Both the position numbers and the translations under genes were made by a program. Source: Thalassobaculum fulvum (lineage in GTDB: Bacteria; Pseudomonadota; Alphaproteobacteria; Thalassobaculales; Thalassobaculaceae). Taken from it: a stretch of 64,000 nucleotides of DNA. The number at the start of each line of letters is the position of its first letter. The first letter of the stretch is position 1. Shown piece after piece: positions 61,101 to 64,000 of the stretch. The notes beneath the pieces are model-generated. The model did not search any database and was not told the origin of the DNA. It was given only the letters and a program-made list of their open reading frames with translations. The stretch lies in contig NZ_BMZS01000007.1 in the NCBI RefSeq assembly GCF_014652915.1, positions 248,001 through 312,000 of the forward strand. The letters are read 5' to 3'.

Positions 61101-62006
61101 CTATTCGCCGCCCCGGGCGCCACCGGCCGCGCGGCGCCGCGAGCGCGGGTCGAGGGCGTCGCGCAGGGCGTCTCCCAGCAGGTTGACGCTGACCACGGTC
61201 GCGAAGATCAGCACGCCCGGCCAGACCGCCAGCCGCGGACTCTCCCAGATCAGCTCCTGGGCGCCGGTCAGCATGTTGCCCCAGGACGGGGTCGGCGGCC
61301 GGATGCCGAGGCCGAGGAAACTCAGCACGCTCTCGAACAGCACCACGTTCCCGACCGCCAGCGTGGTCGCCACCAGGATCGGTGCCGCCGCGTTCGGCAG
61401 CACGTGGCGGACGGCGACGCGCAGCGGCGAGAAGCCGAGGGCGCGGGCGGCCTCGACGAATTCGCGTCGGCGCAGGCTGAGGGCGGCGGCGCGCACCAGC
61501 CGCGCCGTGGTCGGCCAGCCGACCAGCGCCACCAGCACCACCAGCCGGCCGAGCAGCACGGTTTCCGACGCCGCGGCCTCGGGCGACAGGCCGAGCTTGG
61601 TCAGGTCGACCGCCGCCAGCACGATCAGCAGCGGCAGCAGCGGCAGGGCGATCACCCCGTCGGCGAACCGCATCAGCACGGCGTCGGTGCGGCCCCCGAG
61701 ATAGCCGGCGGCGAGGCCGATCGCGGTGCCGATCGCCGCCGCCGCGACCGCCGCCACCACGCCGACGGTCAGCGACACCCGGCCGCCGTACAGCAGCCGC
61801 AGCAGCAGGTCGCGCCCGAGTTCGTCGGTGCCCAGCGGGTGCGCGGCCGAGGGCGGCGCCAGCCGGCCGAACAGGTCGACCGCCTCGGCGTCCAGGCCGA
61901 GGGCGCGCTCGACCAGCGGCGCCGCCGCCGCGGCCAGGGCCAGCGCGACCAGGATCGCGGCCGCCAGGCTGGCGCCGGGACCGAGGCGTCGGACGATGGC
62001 GCTCAC
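61101..62006 (-). CDS. ABC transporter permease (DppC type), third system
   Basis: A 301-residue inner-membrane permease. HPLGTDELGRDLLLRLLYGG is the DppC signature, REFVEAARALGFSPLRVAVR the ATPase-docking loop and LLGDALRDALDPRSR the family C-terminus. The GTG at 62004-62006 overlaps the DppB-type stop codon by 4 bases (GTGA), so translation is coupled. It is only distantly similar to the other two DppC type copies. Any ATPase genes of this system are not between here and the left neighbours. Confidence 0.92.
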   Translation of the reverse strand: MSAIVRRLGPGASLAAAILVALALAAAAAPLVERALGLDAEAVDLFGRLAPPSAAHPLGTDELGRDLLLRLLYGGRVSLTVGVVAAVAAAAIGTAIGLAAGYLGGRTDAVLMRFADGVIALPLLPLLIVLAAVDLTKLGLSPEAAASETVLLGRLVVLVALVGWPTTARLVRAAALSLRRREFVEAARALGFSPLRVAVRHVLPNAAAPILVATTLAVGNVVLFESVLSFLGLGIRPPTPSWGNMLTGAQELIWESPRLAVWPGVLIFATVVSVNLLGDALRDALDPRSRRRAAGGARGGE

Positions 62007-62971
62007 GCCCCGGGCTCCGCGCGGTAGACGATGCGCGGGTCGAGCCGGGCGTAGGCGAGGTCGGCCGCCAGGTTGCCGAGCAGGGTCGCCGCCGCTGCCA
62101 CCAGCAGGCCGACCAGGGCCAGGTTGTAGTCGTTGCCCATGACCGCGTCGTAGATCGTCTTGCCCATGCCCGGCTGGGCGAACATGGTCTCGGTCACCAG
62201 CGCGCCGGACACCAGGCTGCCGAGGTCGAGGCCGAGCAGGGTGACCACCGGCAGGAGGGCGTTGCGCAGGGCGTGTCGCATGGTCACCACGCGCTCGCTG
62301 AGGCCCTTGGCGCGGGCGGTGCGGACGTAGTCCTCGCCGAGCGCCTCGATCAGGGCGGCGCGCAGGTGCCTCGTGTAGGCGGCGACGCTGGCGGCGGCCA
62401 GGGTGGCGACCGGCAGCACCAGATGGGCGGCGCGGTCGAGCAGGCCGCCTCCCTCGGCACCGACCGTTCCGCCGGCCGGCAGCCAGCCCAGGACCACGGC
62501 GAACACGATGATCAGGATCAGCGCCAGCCAGAACGGCGGTACCGAGATGCCGGCGAAGCACAGCAGGTTGACCCCGCGGTCGACGATCCCGCCGGGGTTG
62601 CGGGCCGCCACCGTGGCCGCCGGCAGGGCGACGGCGAGCGCCACCGCCAGCGCCAGGCCGATCAGCACCAGGGTCCGCGGCATGCGGTCGGCGACGATGT
62701 CCAGCACCGGCTGGGTGTACAGCCGCGAATAGCCGAGGTCGCCGTGCAGCGCGGCCCCCAGCCAGTGCAGGTAGCGCTCCCACAACGGCCGGTCGAGGCC
62801 CTGCAGCGCCTTCAGCCGGGCGATGTCCTGCGAGGTGATCCGCGGGTCGGCGCCGACCATCAGGTCGATCGGGTCGCCCGGCATCAGCCCGAGCAGGACG
62901 TAGGTCGCGGCCGACAGCAGCAGCAGGACCACCAGGGCCTGCACGATCCGCCCGGCGAGGTAGCGCAGCAT
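62003..62971 (-). CDS. ABC transporter permease (DppB type), third system
   Basis: A 322-residue permease. RYLAGRIVQALVVLLLLSAA is helix 1, GDLGYSRLYTQPVLDIVADR the typical periplasmic/TM2 region, and DYVRTARAKGLSERVVTMRH the docking loop. FAQPGMGKTIYDAVMGNDY is a family motif. The ATG at 62969-62971 is used. Upstream lies the partial binding-protein gene, separated by a hairpin-repeat copy, so the order binding protein, DppB, DppC matches the forward sets. Confidence 0.93.
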   Translation of the reverse strand: MLRYLAGRIVQALVVLLLLSAATYVLLGLMPGDPIDLMVGADPRITSQDIARLKALQGLDRPLWERYLHWLGAALHGDLGYSRLYTQPVLDIVADRMPRTLVLIGLALAVALAVALPAATVAARNPGGIVDRGVNLLCFAGISVPPFWLALILIIVFAVVLGWLPAGGTVGAEGGGLLDRAAHLVLPVATLAAASVAAYTRHLRAALIEALGEDYVRTARAKGLSERVVTMRHALRNALLPVVTLLGLDLGSLVSGALVTETMFAQPGMGKTIYDAVMGNDYNLALVGLLVAAAATLLGNLAADLAYARLDPRIVYRAEPGA

Positions 62972-62996
62972 GGCTTCAGCCGGCCCTTCGAACTCT

Positions 62997-63119
62997 GGGT
63001 CCCGGCTCCGTCACGCTTTCAGCGCGCCAATCCGGGATGAGGACAAATGGAGATCGCCCAAAACACCCCTCATCCCGGCCGAAGCCCGGGCTTGATCCGG
63101 GCGAAGAGCCGGGACCCAC
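62997..63119. repeat. Paired-hairpin repeat, copy 12 (GTCCC type)
   Basis: TGGGTCCCGG...CCGGGATGAGG and CCTCATCCCGG...GCCGGGACCCACG, followed by AAGCGACGGGCG. It lies between the third peptide-binding-protein gene and its permease, in the slot that simple hairpins occupy in the other three transport operons. Confidence 0.87.
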
Positions 63120-63142
63120 GAAGCGACGGGCGACGGCCGCCG

Positions 63143-64000
63143 TCACTCCGCCACCCTCCAGTCCTCGATCCAGTTGGTGGTCGTGTACTTGTGACCGGTC
63201 GGGCGGACGCCGGTCAGCCAGTTCGGCAGGATGTAGGGCTCGGCCCGGAAATACAGCGGGATAGCCGGCAGCTCGGTCGCGTAGATCCGCTGCATCTCGG
63301 CCCACAGCGCCTTGCGCCGGTCCGGGTCGAGCTCGATCTCGGCGGCGTCGATCAGGCGGTCCATCTCGGCGTTGCGGAAGCCGGTGGCGTTCTGGCCGGC
63401 CCAGTTGTTGGCTTCGGTCGGGATCGATTCCGAGTGCAGGGTGGTGCGCGGCAGGCTCTCCGGCGCCGACAGCCAGGCGAACATGGCGAGGCCGGTGAAC
63501 CTGCGCTTCTGCACGGTCTCGCCGAAGAACACCCGGGCCGGCTCGTTGCGTATCCGGGTCTCGACGCCGACACGCTTCCAGTAGTCGGCCAGCACCTGCT
63601 CGACCAGCTCGCGGGTGCGGTTGCCGGCGGTGGTCATCAGCTCGACCGAGAGCCTCTCGCCCTTGCCGTTCATGCGGACGCCCTGGGGGCCGGGGGGCCA
63701 GCCGGCCTCCTCCAGCAGGGCGGCGGCGCGCGACGGGTCGAAGCCGTAGGTCGGCACGCTGTCGGATGCGTGCACCCGGTCGAGCGGGTGCACGAATCCG
63801 TCGGCCACCGGCTGCTTGCCGGCGAACAGCCGGTCGCTGATCGCCTGCCGGTCGACCGCCAGGATCAGCGCCTGCCGGACCCGGCGGTCGGCCAGGACCG
63901 GATTGTCCAGCATCACGTCCAGGTGCTCGTAGACCAATCCCGGCTGGTACAGCACGGCGAATCGGTCGCCGTGCCGCTTCTCGAAGGCGATCGCCTGGTC
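63143..64000 (-). CDS. ABC transporter substrate-binding protein, family 5 (C-terminal part; cut by window edge)
   Basis: The frame runs open to the right edge and gives the last 285 residues of a peptide-binding protein. LADRRVRQALILAVDRQAI, ALLEEAGWPPGP, LVEQVLADYWKRVGV and YATELPAIPLYFRAEPYI are family-5 segments. It is distant from the two forward binding proteins. The signal peptide and N-terminal lobe lie beyond the window. It is first of a reverse operon with the two permeases at 62003 and 61101. Confidence 0.92.
   Translation of the reverse strand, partial: DQAIAFEKRHGDRFAVLYQPGLVYEHLDVMLDNPVLADRRVRQALILAVDRQAISDRLFAGKQPVADGFVHPLDRVHASDSVPTYGFDPSRAAALLEEAGWPPGPQGVRMNGKGERLSVELMTTAGNRTRELVEQVLADYWKRVGVETRIRNEPARVFFGETVQKRRFTGLAMFAWLSAPESLPRTTLHSESIPTEANNWAGQNATGFRNAEMDRLIDAAEIELDPDRRKALWAEMQRIYATELPAIPLYFRAEPYILPNWLTGVRPTGHKYTTTNWIEDWRVAE

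Overview
The window is chromosomal DNA of a very G+C-rich alphaproteobacterium. The block trxB / Lrp-type regulator / greA / carB-carA / YqeY-domain gene and the PEP-recycling gene ppdK directly behind glyQ-glyS recall Rhodospirillales and relatives; this placement is an inference from gene content. I see no rRNA or tRNA gene and no CRISPR array. Fifty-three protein genes are called; trxB (left edge) and a peptide-binding protein gene (right edge) are cut.

Bases 1-10280 are housekeeping: trxB, an unrecognised 640-residue protein with three internal repeats, an ELM1-family gene, an Lrp/AsnC regulator, greA, carB-carA and yqeY. Bases 10280-23900 are a mixed metabolic region: a disturbed duplicated junction, a Ca2+/Na+ antiporter, an IlvD/Edd sugar-acid dehydratase, a glutathione transferase, a cytoplasmic reductive-dehalogenase-like protein, a methyltransferase-like protein, three acyl-CoA genes and two membrane proteins. 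Bases 24000-29860 hold glyQ-glyS-ppdK; glyS carries two patches of foreign-looking base composition. Bases 29870-37200 hold a small GIY-YIG nuclease inside a repeat element, an ABC exporter, an SDR, an amidohydrolase, an omega-transaminase and a GNAT protein.

Bases 37200-46300 contain an MFS/VOC pair facing away from a forward cluster: concentrative nucleoside transporter, amidase, complete TRAP transporter, and a PuuE-like polysaccharide deacetylase. Together these look like uptake and hydrolysis of an amide or N-heterocycle. Bases 46400-60400 are a peptide-scavenging locus: a complete five-gene Dpp/Opp transporter, a paralogous second binding protein plus two permeases without their own ATPases, then ribokinase, a metal-dependent amidohydrolase, a lipoprotein and an M20 amidohydrolase. 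A third Dpp-type system on the reverse strand runs off the right edge.

The most striking non-coding feature is a dispersed family of paired-hairpin repeats (12 loci), always between genes and always touching at least one gene 3' end. Outer ends read TGGGTCCCGG or TGGGTTCCGG and inner ends read GGGATGA or GGAATGA. One locus carries a GIY-YIG nuclease frame that almost exactly fills the space between the two arms, suggesting that the short copies are deletion derivatives of a nuclease-bearing mobile element. A second theme is a perfect 11-13 bp intercistronic hairpin directly after each of the three complete binding-protein genes.
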